A stretch of DNA of 36,635 nucleotides from DAOSWM01 sp035380045 (GTDB taxonomy: Bacteria > Bacteroidota > Bacteroidia > Bacteroidales > Tenuifilaceae). The notes under the pieces are model-generated. The model worked only from the letters and a program-made list of their open reading frames with translations, searched no databases and had not been told where the DNA came from. Numbering within the stretch: the first letter of the stretch is position 1; each line of letters opens with the position of its first letter. A program made the position numbers and the translations under genes. Below, piece after piece: positions 16,725 through 25,308 of this stretch. The stretch lies in the NCBI GenBank assembly GCA_035380045.1, contig DAOSWM010000029.1, positions 1 through 36,635 of the forward strand, given 5' to 3'.

Positions 16725-16746
16725 CTCCCAGGTGTAAATCTCGTTA

Positions 16747-16754
16747 CAAAAGTA
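16747..16754 (-). promoter_or_regulatory. -7 element TACTTTTG of the receiver operon
   Basis: Read on the minus strand, TACTTTTG matches TAnnTTTG exactly, about 22 bases before the ATG at 16724. No TTTG-type -33 word is at the right distance, which would fit a promoter needing an activator bound at the two palindromes just upstream. Confidence 0.45.
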
Positions 16755-16787
16755 TGGTACCCTAAAACTCGAGTCCATAGGTTAACA

Positions 16788-16803
16788 ACCCAAAACCTTG
16801 GGT
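16788..16803. promoter_or_regulatory. Perfect palindrome ACCCAA-N4-TTGGGT, putative operator
   Basis: Six-base arms match perfectly around a four-base centre. It lies about 34 bases upstream of the -7 element of the receiver operon, a normal place for an activator. Not followed by a T-run on either strand, so it is unlikely to be a terminator. Confidence 0.45.
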
Positions 16804-16816
16804 AAATCACTACTTC

Positions 16817-16840
16817 TTTTGTAGGGAAAACCCTACGAAA
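16817..16840. promoter_or_regulatory. Near-perfect palindrome centred on GTAGGG-AAAA-CCCTAC, putative operator
   Basis: Perfect arms GTAGGG (16821-16826) and CCCTAC (16831-16836) extend outward to ten-base arms with one mismatch. Same six-four-six design as the palindrome at 16788. Neither strand shows a T-run after it. It is between the NarL-type regulator gene and the receiver operon, so autoregulation or cross-regulation by that regulator is a reasonable guess. Confidence 0.5.
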
Positions 16841-16900
16841 CATCTTATATACCTGATATTCAGTTTATTTTATTAAAGAAAGGGATCTCAAGCAGCAACT

Positions 16901-17545
16901 TCAACTCAGTTCGATAAGCCTATTCTGTATGGCAAACATAACCAGATGAGCTGAGTTGCGGGTGTTTGTTTTTTGAAGTAAGCTGGTTCTGTACTTCTCA
17001 ATGGTTTTTGTGCTAAGGAAAAGTTTACACGAAATTTCGTTATTTGTAAACCCATTGCATATATAGTGAAGTACCTCCTTTTCCCTAGCATTCAGGTGAA
17101 GTTTGTCGTCAACCTCCTTACGATTAAAACGGAGGACTATACTTTTCAGCAGCTCCTGATCGAAGTAATTGTTGCCTTTGGCTACCTCGTCGATTGCACG
17201 AAACAGCTCCTCGGTTCCCGATTTTTTTAGGATAAACGCTTTAACACCGGCCTCAATCATCTGAAAGTAGTACTGTTCCTCACTGTGCATAGTAAGAATA
17301 ATTATTTTCAAATCGGGATACTTGGTCAAGGCTTGCTTTGTGGTTTGGTAACCATCGAGAATAGGCATCGACATATCGAGTAAAACGATATCAGGAATTG
17401 TATGGTTTAGCTGCAACAAAAAATCTTCACCATTTACAGCCTCAATAACTACCTGCCACTGCTGGTTCTGGGCAAGAATCAACTTAATTCCTGAACGGAA
17501 CATCTCGTGATCATCAACAATGGCAATTTTTAATGTGCTCATCAT
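16901..17545 (-). CDS. NarL/LuxR-family DNA-binding response regulator
   Basis: A 214-residue two-domain regulator. The receiver domain (about 5-125) has the acidic pair IVDDHE, phospho-acceptor Asp57 (IVLLDMSMP) and conserved Lys in AFILKKSG. A LuxR-type helix-turn-helix fills the C-terminus (about 150-210): LNAREKEVLHYICNGFTNNEI, then LSTKTIEKYRTSLLQKTN. It lies 22 bases after the kinase gene on the same strand, so both form a two-component operon. The palindromes at 16788-16840, just downstream of this gene and upstream of the receiver operon, are possible binding sites. Signal and targets are not known. Confidence 0.88.
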   Translation of the reverse strand: MMSTLKIAIVDDHEMFRSGIKLILAQNQQWQVVIEAVNGEDFLLQLNHTIPDIVLLDMSMPILDGYQTTKQALTKYPDLKIIILTMHSEEQYYFQMIEAGVKAFILKKSGTEELFRAIDEVAKGNNYFDQELLKSIVLRFNRKEVDDKLHLNAREKEVLHYICNGFTNNEISCKLFLSTKTIEKYRTSLLQKTNTRNSAHLVMFAIQNRLIELS

Positions 17546-17567
17546 TTTTTTCGGTTTCTTTAAAAAC

Positions 17568-19397
17568 CTAACACGGTATACGAATAATGCATCTAATCCC
17601 CCTAGGTTTAACTCTGCAAAATTGTACCTCTCCGTTAAATGAATTTACTCTATGCTGAATATTAAACAGCCCCATCCCTGCTTTCTTCCCAATACTTTTA
17701 GAAAAATCGAAGCCAATCCCATTATCGGAGTATTCCAAGAAAATGGAATTCCCTTCTTGCCAAACATTTAACACAACACTATCTGCATTTGCATGTTTTA
17801 TTGTATTATTAATTAACTCTGTAACAACCCTGTAAATAGTTATTTCTATCTCATTACAAACATCTCCCTTCAGGTTGAAGGTGTAGGAAAACTTTTTGGA
17901 GGATATTTTTGTAATGTTTTCAATAAAATACTTAATAGCAGTTTTTAACCCAAAGTCGAAGAGGATTTGGGGAGTCAGGTTATTAGATATTACGGAAATC
18001 TGATCGAGAGCCTCGTTAATACTCGCCAATAGTTGGCTCGCAATTTTCTGTTTATAGCTTTGGTCAGTTGAGGTAAGATAGGTTTCTGTAAAAAGTTTTA
18101 TGGTGGAAAGAATAGGTCCCAACCCATCGTGCAAATCCTGAGCAACCCTTTTTCGTTCCTTCTCCTCGGTTTCAATAATTGCTCGCAGAATATTCTGGTG
18201 CATTTGCTTTCGTTCGATAATGTTTGAAATGCGCTGTGCGTATGTTTGAACTAAATTCTGCTCGTATATCTCAATAAAGGGAAGATTCTCGGTATAACAA
18301 ACAAATAGTTCCCCCACAACTTTTCGAAAAACAACTATCTTCTCCCTTAGGTGGTCTACATCTCTGCTTGGGCTATAATTCTTACGATTTGAATATTTTC
18401 TTCCATTAACGGTAAGTAGTACGAAAACTTTATCTGAGTAACGAAAACTATCAGGTACAATTGCACTCACAAACTCGTTGTACAATGAGTTTAGATTCTC
18501 ATTCTTTTCGCTCAGCAATCCTAACCGGAATATTCCATTTAACTCTTTAATTCTTTCCTGCAAATCCCTCTCATTGGTTTCTGCACGCTCTTTTGCAACT
18601 ACCAGCTCGTTCTCGTAATTTTTGCGACGGGTAATATCGAAAACGATACCATCAACCCCATCGAAATCCATTTTTGGAGTGAACTTTGAGGTTTTGTGAT
18701 CGGAAACGTACCTAACCGACCCGTCCTTTGCAATAATTCTATACTCCTGAATTATGCTGCTTGGTTGCTTCTCGAACATTGCTCCCTGATTAAAAACCAG
18801 CTCTTTGTCGTCGGGGTGAATTATGTCAATCCAGCTTACCTTTCTGTTCAACAGGTCGCTTTCCGGGTAGCCACAAATAATTTCTGAGTTGCTAATTAAA
18901 TCTACGCTCCAATCGGCCCTGGCACTGTAAATCATGCCCGGAATGTTTTTATGCATAGAGTTTAGCTTTCGCTGGTTATCGGTAAGGAGCTGCTCTGCAA
19001 GTTTACGTACCGTAATATCAACAAGAATACCCTCGTAGAATTGGATTTTTCCGGCGCTGTCCCGCTGAATGTGGGTTCTGTCATCGAACCACTTAACCCT
19101 TCCCTCTTTCGTAATAATCCGATAGGGTTCATGAGAAAATTCGCTTCTCCCAATATCCTGCGAGTTTTTAGATACCTCCCCCTGAACCCTCTGTAAATCG
19201 TTGGGGTGAACGATATCGGAAAACAAAATTGAGCCATCCAAAAATTCCTGAGCGCTGTATCCCACTATCCCCTCCACGTTGGTTGAAACGAAATCGACAG
19301 GCCATCCCGGAGCATTCCTCCATATAAATAGAACAACAGGGCTAATGCTCAGTATCCTGTTAATAACCTGCATGTTATCTTTCCTGTTTTGCTCCAT
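17568..19397 (-). CDS. Soluble PAS-PAS sensor histidine kinase (HisKA_3, NarX/DesK type)
   Basis: A 609-residue kinase without signal peptide or membrane helices, so the signal is presumably cytoplasmic. Two PAS/PAC units cover about 10-132 and 148-258 (each ending in an IxxDIT[VR]RK segment), followed by a helical linker and an unassigned, GAF-like region to about 395. The dimerisation domain has the HisKA_3 motif with phospho-acceptor His423 in RVAQDLHDGLGPILSTIK. The ATPase has the N-box ELINNTIKHA and G-box DNGIGFDF, then GMGLFNIQHRV. Such kinases phosphorylate NarL-type regulators; the partner is encoded directly downstream. Confidence 0.88.
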   Translation of the reverse strand: MEQNRKDNMQVINRILSISPVVLFIWRNAPGWPVDFVSTNVEGIVGYSAQEFLDGSILFSDIVHPNDLQRVQGEVSKNSQDIGRSEFSHEPYRIITKEGRVKWFDDRTHIQRDSAGKIQFYEGILVDITVRKLAEQLLTDNQRKLNSMHKNIPGMIYSARADWSVDLISNSEIICGYPESDLLNRKVSWIDIIHPDDKELVFNQGAMFEKQPSSIIQEYRIIAKDGSVRYVSDHKTSKFTPKMDFDGVDGIVFDITRRKNYENELVVAKERAETNERDLQERIKELNGIFRLGLLSEKNENLNSLYNEFVSAIVPDSFRYSDKVFVLLTVNGRKYSNRKNYSPSRDVDHLREKIVVFRKVVGELFVCYTENLPFIEIYEQNLVQTYAQRISNIIERKQMHQNILRAIIETEEKERKRVAQDLHDGLGPILSTIKLFTETYLTSTDQSYKQKIASQLLASINEALDQISVISNNLTPQILFDFGLKTAIKYFIENITKISSKKFSYTFNLKGDVCNEIEITIYRVVTELINNTIKHANADSVVLNVWQEGNSIFLEYSDNGIGFDFSKSIGKKAGMGLFNIQHRVNSFNGEVQFCRVKPRGIRCIIRIPC

Positions 19398-19648
19398 ATT
19401 TCTTTCTAAAAATGCTACGAAACTGTTTCAAATATGCTTTGTATTTCTTCAGCTTTCTCACTACAAGTTATGGATAAGTTTGTTAGGTGTCAACTAAAAG
19501 TGAGCAATATGGAGACTATCTATAAAGAATCGTAGTAGGTAAAAGCACTTTTCATTTCCTGATGACTGAAAATATGATGATTGTTTGAATGCCTCTGGCA
19601 AAACCTTCGCTTCTAATTCGTAACTTCGCAGGCATAAAGGAGAAAAAA

Positions 19649-20890
19649 ATGAAGTTTGAACAGTACAATTTTATCGCTCCGCTGAAGCGCAACCTTGCGA
19701 ATAACGGGTTTATTCGGCCAACTGACATTCAGTACAAAGCCATTCCGCCAACACTTCGTGGCGAGGATGTGCTTGCCATTGCTCAAACGGGAACCGGCAA
19801 AACTGCAGCCTTCGCAATTCCAACCATTCAACTTTTATGTACAACAAAAGGGAAAACGTTTGAGTACTCGCCACGATGCCTGGTAATGGTTCCTACCCAT
19901 GAGCTAGCCGCTCAGGTTGCCGATGTTTACAGCAAGCTAATGATTGGCACAAACCGTAAAGTTTTGGGGTTATTTGGCGGTGTTGAGCAGTCGCCCCAAA
20001 TTGCCATGCTAAAGAAAGGAGTAGATGTACTGGTAGCCACTCCTGGCCGAATGTTCGATTTGGCGAGCCAGGGTTTCCTCTCGTTTAAGAATGTGGAAAT
20101 TCTCATTCTCGATGAGGCCGACCATATGCTAGAGTTAGGATTTATTAACGACATGGAGCAGCTAATCCGAAGGATTCCCCGGAAAAGACAAACGCTCTTC
20201 TTCTCGGCCACCATAAACAAGAACATTAAGGACTTAGCCTACGGCCTGGTGCAGCATGGAGTAAGAATTCATATTTCGCCCAAGGATCCCGTTTCGAAGA
20301 ACATAGAGCATTCGGTTGCGTTCGTTGAGATGGACGACAAACGGTTTTTCCTTGAACACATTGTGAGAGAGAATCCCGAGAGCAAAATACTGGTATTTGT
20401 TCGCACTAAAGTACGAGCCGAAAGGGTTTCCAAAGCGCTCGAACGAGTTGGCCTGGAGAGCCAAACCATTCACAGCGACAAGGATCAGAACCAGCGTTCG
20501 CAGGTAATGAGCAGCTTTAAGGAGGGAAAAAACAGGGTGCTTATTGCCACCGATGTTAGCGCCCGTGGCATTGATATTCCCAACGTTGAATTTGTGGTTA
20601 ACTACGATTTGCCCGAAGTAGCCGAGAACTACATTCACCGTGTTGGGCGTACCGGCCGGGGAAACAGGAAGGGGAAAGCAGTATCATTCTGTAGCTCCGA
20701 GGAAAAAACGCTCCTATCGGAAATTGAAAAAATTCTCCCAAATCCAATTTCTGTGCTTGAAATTAGCCAAAGTGAGTATGAGGCAACTATCGATTTTTCA
20801 GAAGCATCGGAGCACGATTGGAAAACTTTACTGAAAGAGCAGGAAGAACTTGAGGCAATGCCCACAAAGAAGAAGAAAAGAAAGAAGTAG
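19649..20890 (+). CDS. DEAD-box ATP-dependent RNA helicase (RhlE-like)
   Basis: A 413-residue DEAD-box helicase with all core motifs in order: Q motif RPTDIQ, Walker A AQTGTGKT, PTHELA, GG, TPGR, LILDEADHML, SAT, then ARGIDIPNVEFVVNYDLPE and HRVGRTGR in the second RecA-like domain. The C-terminus is short and ends in a lysine-rich tail (KKKKRKK), likely for RNA binding. The ATG at 19649 is chosen over an in-frame upstream start (19589) because a strong AAGGAG Shine-Dalgarno sequence precedes it at good spacing. Role: ATP-driven RNA unwinding in ribosome assembly or mRNA turnover. The subfamily (RhlE, CsdA, DbpA) is not certain. No convincing terminator in the 91-base convergent gap to the next gene. 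Confidence 0.9.
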   Translation: MKFEQYNFIAPLKRNLANNGFIRPTDIQYKAIPPTLRGEDVLAIAQTGTGKTAAFAIPTIQLLCTTKGKTFEYSPRCLVMVPTHELAAQVADVYSKLMIGTNRKVLGLFGGVEQSPQIAMLKKGVDVLVATPGRMFDLASQGFLSFKNVEILILDEADHMLELGFINDMEQLIRRIPRKRQTLFFSATINKNIKDLAYGLVQHGVRIHISPKDPVSKNIEHSVAFVEMDDKRFFLEHIVRENPESKILVFVRTKVRAERVSKALERVGLESQTIHSDKDQNQRSQVMSSFKEGKNRVLIATDVSARGIDIPNVEFVVNYDLPEVAENYIHRVGRTGRGNRKGKAVSFCSSEEKTLLSEIEKILPNPISVLEISQSEYEATIDFSEASEHDWKTLLKEQEELEAMPTKKKKRKK

Positions 20891-20981
20891 CAGCTTATTG
20901 AAACACAAAATAATTTGCTTCCAAATGGAGAAAGATTGTGTTAGAAACCCTTTTGGATGAATGGATTTACCATATCCCTAA

Positions 20982-22394
20982 CTAAAACTTAATTCCCAGA
21001 ACTAAAACATCATCCAATTGTTGCTTACTTCCCCTCCATTCATCTAACTCACTCTCTAATAACTGTTTTTGTTCCTCAACACTTTTTGGGTGTATCTTTG
21101 CTAAAAAATCTTTAAAATGACTTATTTTATATGTTTTGTCGGTTTTCTCTCCAATTTGGGAGTAATAACCATCAGAAAAAAGGAACAACTCGTCTCCCCT
21201 TTTTATTTCTATTTGATTTTCGATGAACAGCTCATTTTTAAAGTAAATATCAACGGAAAATTTATCGGCATTAATAATATTTAGCTCATTATTTCTAAAC
21301 AAGAATAATGGGATGCGGGCTCCAGCATAACTAAGCATGTTATCCTCGGTGTTCAAAGAGCAGAATGCTATATCTAACCCCTCTTTCTGTTCGCCCTTTC
21401 GTCCAATTTGATGCAACGATTCGATTATTTGCCTTCTAAGCTCGTTTAGAACCTGCGAAGAACTTTTTATATCCGAATTTCTTACAATTTCGTTCAGCAG
21501 AGCAATACTTAGCATGCTCATCAAAGCGCCGGGCACTCCATGTCCTGTACAATCGGCAACAGCAAACAGCTTATAGTTTTTAATTTGCTTAAGAAAATAA
21601 AAATCACCGCTTACAATGTCCTTTGGCATGTTTAAAATAAAACTATCAGGAAACAGCTTCTTAATAGTTTCATTATTGGGCAAAACTGCATTTTGGATGT
21701 ATTGAGCATACTCAATGCTACTAAGAATCTGCAAATTTTTCTGCTCAACTATTTTCTTTTCGTCTATCAGCAATTTATTGAGCCTATTTAACTTCCGGGT
21801 AACTATTTCCAGCTCTTCGTTTTTCCTTTCTACTTTCCTAAGCGACAACATACTTGATTTATTCGCCTGATATCGTGTGTACTCAAAAATAAAAATGAAT
21901 AAATTAACGATTGCAAAACTTGCAAAAAAGCGAACTACAAAATCAAACGGATACTCATTTACATCTAACCCAAGTGGGTTAACCAGCAATACGATTGTGA
22001 GGAGCGTTATAAGAAATATATAGATAGAGCCTTTTTTTGTGCCTGTTAAAAGAATTGCCAGACCCGAAAAGACGTAATACCAAAGAACTCCTGAATTGTT
22101 AATGCCTAAAAAAGCGAAGAGAAGCAAACATATTATAAAAAAAGTAAAAACGATAACATGAGCTGATAGGGTGATATTTCGGGTATTAAAAAAGTATATA
22201 AAATTTACTAAAACAACCAAAGCCATTGTAAACAAGGCGAAAGAGTAAAACAGACTTCTTGCATGGTTAATTCCTTCTATACCAAACAAGGTAGATGTAA
22301 CCAACCCGATTGTTCCAAACGCATATATCAAATACGTTTTTCGCGTTTTTTCGTTCTCAACTTTTCTTAACTTACTAACCAACAGCCCTTTCAT
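20982..22394 (-). CDS. SpoIIE-type PP2C serine phosphatase with membrane sensor domain
   Basis: A 470-residue protein. The N-terminal 180 residues hold about six hydrophobic helices (from about 25 to 175). A coiled coil at about 185-230 precedes the phosphatase domain (240-470), which contains the SpoIIE/RsbU motifs PKDIVSGDFYF, ADCTGHGVPGALMSML, LDIAFCSLN, FLFSDGYYSQ and QLDDVLVLGIK; the Asp residues bind two metal ions. Family knowledge: such enzymes dephosphorylate anti-sigma antagonist (STAS) proteins or other phosphoserine targets in response to a membrane-sensed signal. No kinase or STAS partner is adjacent; the STAS-like protein at 6008-6421 is a possible but unproven partner. It follows the GT4 gene by 49 bases on the same strand. 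Confidence 0.85.
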   Translation of the reverse strand: MKGLLVSKLRKVENEKTRKTYLIYAFGTIGLVTSTLFGIEGINHARSLFYSFALFTMALVVLVNFIYFFNTRNITLSAHVIVFTFFIICLLLFAFLGINNSGVLWYYVFSGLAILLTGTKKGSIYIFLITLLTIVLLVNPLGLDVNEYPFDFVVRFFASFAIVNLFIFIFEYTRYQANKSSMLSLRKVERKNEELEIVTRKLNRLNKLLIDEKKIVEQKNLQILSSIEYAQYIQNAVLPNNETIKKLFPDSFILNMPKDIVSGDFYFLKQIKNYKLFAVADCTGHGVPGALMSMLSIALLNEIVRNSDIKSSSQVLNELRRQIIESLHQIGRKGEQKEGLDIAFCSLNTEDNMLSYAGARIPLFLFRNNELNIINADKFSVDIYFKNELFIENQIEIKRGDELFLFSDGYYSQIGEKTDKTYKISHFKDFLAKIHPKSVEEQKQLLESELDEWRGSKQQLDDVLVLGIKF

Positions 22395-22443
22395 TACTAC
22401 TTCATGGTTTCATTTCAATAAAGCCCATTAGTTTACTCGAAAT

Positions 22444-23538
22444 TTACATTTCTTTAAATATATCTAACAATTTATGCCGCTCCTTCTCCCAGCAAAGCTC
22501 CTTTGCGGCAACAACCGCATTGGCATGCCATTGTTCCAGCTGCTTTTCGTTTTCTAACATCTTTTCCAGCTGGTTAGCCAATGCACTAGCGTTTAGGTTG
22601 CTATCAACAATTAAACCTACACTATACTTGCTTACTAAGCTCTTCATTTCGGGTAAATTGCTAACTAAAACCGGTAACCCTGCCTGAATGTAATCGAACA
22701 GTTTGTTGGGAAGAGCAAAGTGGTAGCTAAGGCCCAAATCCTCCTCCAGCGAAACGCCAATTGTTGCTTTGCACGTAATTCTATGCAATTCCTCGTGGGG
22801 GATTCTGCCAAGGAATGAAACCCTATCCTGCAGCCCCAAATTGTGGCAAAGATTTTTGAGCTTTAGCTCAATATCTCCCGTCCCCGCAATTAAAAGTTTA
22901 CAATGTGGAAGAAGCTGCATGGCAGCAATCAACTTTTCCAACCCGCGACCAATATTCAGCGCCCCCTGGTAAATGATTGTTTTTCCGTCGGAAGTAAAAT
23001 CGGTTTTGGAAATTTCCTTATAGAACGGAACGTTCCGAATTACTGTAAAGTTTACGCTGTACCTTTTCTTCAGTTCAGAAGCAACCCCCTCGGAAACTGT
23101 AGTACAAAACTTTAGCCCCGGCACCAGGCTCTTTTCAAGCTTCAACCAAACTGATCTGGTAAATTTCCTGTTAATTAGCTCCGGAACCTCAGTAAAAAGT
23201 TCGTGGCTATCGTAAACCAAAGGTTTCCCTTTGAGAAAACAAGCCACCCTCGCAGCCAGGAGAGCATCGAGGTCGTTTGCCAGTAGAATGTCAAAACTAT
23301 GGAAAACAAGGTAAAAGAAAGCCCGTACGTTGAAGAACTTGTAAAACAAGAATCCTTTGTTAAAGAGGAGTTTGAAACGATGAACTGAGTAGGAAACCGA
23401 AACCTCTGTGGGTGTATACTTCAGCCTTCGGCCAAGGGCCAATACGGTAAAACCATTTTCATGCAGCGTTAATGCGGATCGGTGAACCCGCTGGTCGGCA
23501 ACCAAATCGGTTGTGGCAAGAAGAATAACCTTTTTCAA
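22444..23538 (-). CDS. Glycosyltransferase family 4 (GT-B fold)
   Basis: A 364-residue cytoplasmic glycosyltransferase. The N-terminal acceptor domain (1-175) begins KKVILLATTDLVADQRVHRSA, and the C-terminal nucleotide-sugar domain contains IIYQGALNIGRGLEKLI, then VSFLGRIPHEEL and LPNKLFDYIQAGLPVLVSN, the usual GT4 signature although the EX7E acid is changed within EEDLGLSYHF. Likely role: transfer of a sugar onto a cell-envelope polysaccharide or lipid; the donor is not predictable. The start codon is TTG: the conserved sequence begins exactly there and no ATG is available nearby. Divergent from murB, 89 bases apart. Confidence 0.85.
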   Translation of the reverse strand: MKKVILLATTDLVADQRVHRSALTLHENGFTVLALGRRLKYTPTEVSVSYSVHRFKLLFNKGFLFYKFFNVRAFFYLVFHSFDILLANDLDALLAARVACFLKGKPLVYDSHELFTEVPELINRKFTRSVWLKLEKSLVPGLKFCTTVSEGVASELKKRYSVNFTVIRNVPFYKEISKTDFTSDGKTIIYQGALNIGRGLEKLIAAMQLLPHCKLLIAGTGDIELKLKNLCHNLGLQDRVSFLGRIPHEELHRITCKATIGVSLEEDLGLSYHFALPNKLFDYIQAGLPVLVSNLPEMKSLVSKYSVGLIVDSNLNASALANQLEKMLENEKQLEQWHANAVVAAKELCWEKERHKLLDIFKEM

Positions 23539-23621
23539 AGCAGTTTTTTGCTAAGATAAGTAAACTAGATGATTTTTGGCAACCACAATAACTTCAATTC
23601 ACATTTAAAATTGTAAATAGT

Positions 23622-23629
23622 TATCTTTG
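23622..23629 (+). promoter_or_regulatory. -7 element TATCTTTG immediately before murB
   Basis: TATCTTTG fits TAnnTTTG exactly and ends nine bases before the murB ATG at 23639, so transcription should start within a few bases of the start codon. It overlaps an upstream in-frame TTG, which argues against that alternative start. Confidence 0.55.
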
Positions 23630-23638
23630 AAAAAAAAA

Positions 23639-24649
23639 ATGCCAGCTTTTTTACAGGACTATCCTCTCAACAGCTTAAACACTTTTGGCGTGAGCGCCAA
23701 GGCAAGTCAATACTACGAAGCGAAATCGTTGAACGAACTGATGAATGCGGTGAAGTTAGTTCCGAGCAATTCGCCCATGCTGGTACTTGGAGGCGGATCA
23801 AACATTCTCTTCACCAAGGATTTTAACGGAACAGTTATTCGACCTAAAATACTGGGGATTGAGGAAATATACTCCGACAACAATTTTGTTACCCTCTCGG
23901 TTGGTGCTGGTGAGGATTGGGATGAGTTTGTTGGCAAAACGGTTGAAATGGGGTTGGGCGGACTGGAAAACCTTTCGCTTATTCCCGGAACCGTTGGCGC
24001 ATCGCCAATTCAGAACATTGGCGCCTACGGCGTTGAAGCCAAGGATTGTATTGAGTGGGTTGTTGGGCTAAACCTCGAAACGCTTGAAATGGACAAGTAC
24101 ACGAACCCAGAATGCAATTTCGGTTACCGCGACAGTATATTTAAGCGTGAACTTAAAGGGAAAATAATTATTACGCATGTTTGCTTTAAACTGGCAAAGA
24201 ACCCTGCCCTAAAAACCCACTACGGAAACCTTGAGGATGAGCTAAAGAAGCTCGGGGAAAAATCATTGAAATCCGTTCGCCAGGCAGTAATAAATATTCG
24301 AAACGCAAAACTCCCCGACCCCAAGGAACTGGGGAATGCAGGCAGCTTCTTTAAAAACCCGGTAATTTCAGTTGATTTAGCTAAGAAGCTTCAAAACTTT
24401 TACGGCACAGTCCCAATTTATCCCGTTACCGAGGAGCTTGTAAAACTTCCGGCTGGCTGGCTTATTGAAAAAGCTGGCTGGAAAGGGAAACGCATTGGCA
24501 AGGTTGGTGTTCACCAGCACCAGGCGCTAGTTCTGGTTAACTATGGCGGAGCCAAAGGTAATGACGTACTCAAACTCGCAAAACAAATTCAGGATTCGGT
24601 TAACGAAAAGTTTGCTATTGAGCTGGAGATGGAGGTTAACGTAATTTAG
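23639..24649 (+). CDS. murB: UDP-N-acetylenolpyruvoylglucosamine reductase MurB (type I)
   Basis: A 336-residue FAD-dependent enzyme of peptidoglycan precursor synthesis that reduces UDP-GlcNAc-enolpyruvate to UDP-MurNAc with NADPH. The FAD-binding region shows LVLGGGSNILF and GLENLSLIPGTVGASPIQNIGAYG. Active-site residues are visible: Arg164 (FGYRDS), Ser236 in GNAGSFFKNP and Glu332 near the end (EMEVNVI). Length and the Tyr-loop pattern fit type I (E. coli-like) MurB. Start: ATG 23639; the -7 element just before it suggests an mRNA with nearly no leader. Its stop codon overlaps that of the convergent kinase gene by four bases. Confidence 0.92.
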   Translation: MPAFLQDYPLNSLNTFGVSAKASQYYEAKSLNELMNAVKLVPSNSPMLVLGGGSNILFTKDFNGTVIRPKILGIEEIYSDNNFVTLSVGAGEDWDEFVGKTVEMGLGGLENLSLIPGTVGASPIQNIGAYGVEAKDCIEWVVGLNLETLEMDKYTNPECNFGYRDSIFKRELKGKIIITHVCFKLAKNPALKTHYGNLEDELKKLGEKSLKSVRQAVINIRNAKLPDPKELGNAGSFFKNPVISVDLAKKLQNFYGTVPIYPVTEELVKLPAGWLIEKAGWKGKRIGKVGVHQHQALVLVNYGGAKGNDVLKLAKQIQDSVNEKFAIELEMEVNVI

Positions 24650-25308
24650 AATGTTAGCGTAAACGTACTTCCCTGTTCGGGCTGAGAGTAGGCGGTTATG
24701 CTACCTCCATGCAGTCGCATAATTTGGCGGGAAAGGCTAAGCCCAATTCCCGAACCTTTGGGCTTTGTAGTGAAGAACGGAATGAAAATTTTATCGATAA
24801 CCTCAGGTAAAATTCCTTTCCCATTATCGGAAACCTGAATGGTTACCCTGCCCCGCTTATTCAGGAAGCCCTTCAGAATAATCTCACCATTCTCACGCTC
24901 CTCGAGAGCGTGGACAGCATTCTTAATAATATTGATAATAACCTGCTCTATTAAATCAACATCGAGAGAAACCTGCATNNNNNNNNNNNNNNNNNNNNNN
25001 NNNNNNNNNNNNNNNNNNNNNNNNNNNNNNNNNNNNNNNNNNNNNNNNNNNNNNNNNNNNNNNNNNNNNNNNNNNNNNGATCGGGTGAACTCAGAGAAAC
25101 GAATGGATTCGAGGAAGCTGGCTAAATCGCGGTTCGTTTTATCAACCCACTTGAAAAGGGAAAAAAGTTGAATGAGAATAAAAAGCGCAACCAGCACTGG
25201 GGTGATGAAAAAATCGAAGTTGAGCCAAGTGTAGAAAAATGCAAATATCGACACTGTAATTAGTGCGATACGAATAACTGCATTCACACGAAAGTTCTTA
25301 TAAATCAT
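24646..25308 (-). CDS. Sensor histidine kinase (interrupted by assembly gap)
   Basis: The N-terminus has two transmembrane helices (about 11-28 and 34-52) followed by FKWVDKTNRDLASFLESIRFSEF, a linker typical of Bacteroidota kinases paired with NtrC-type regulators. After the 100-N gap the ATPase domain is intact: N-box INIIKNAVHALEER, G1 DNGKGILP, then FFTTKPKGSGIGLSLSRQIM. The dimerisation domain with the phospho-acceptor His and any PAS domain must lie in the gap. Related kinases have about 440 residues against 220 here, so the gap probably hides several hundred bases. It overlaps the regulator gene (25298) by 11 bases and has a GGAG Shine-Dalgarno sequence six bases before its ATG. Phospho-partner: the NtrC-like regulator. 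Confidence 0.82.
   Translation of the reverse strand: MIYKNFRVNAVIRIALITVSIFAFFYTWLNFDFFITPVLVALFILIQLFSLFKWVDKTNRDLASFLESIRFSEFTRXXXXXXXXXXXXXXXXXXXXXXXXXXXXXXXXXXMQVSLDVDLIEQVIINIIKNAVHALEERENGEIILKGFLNKRGRVTIQVSDNGKGILPEVIDKIFIPFFTTKPKGSGIGLSLSRQIMRLHGGSITAYSQPEQGSTFTLTF
24979..25078. other. Assembly gap (100 N)
   Basis: Exactly 100 unknown bases, a usual placeholder length for a scaffold gap of unknown size, inside the histidine kinase gene. The apparent continuity of the reading frame through it carries no information. Confidence 0.97.

Noticed and set aside
16817..16840. Terminator for the NarL-type regulator gene
   Set aside because: The stem is good but the following bases on the minus strand are A-rich, not T-rich; an operator is more likely.
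20955..20977. Terminator hairpin between the helicase and phosphatase genes
   Set aside because: The stem is bulged and weak and neither strand has a T-run after it.
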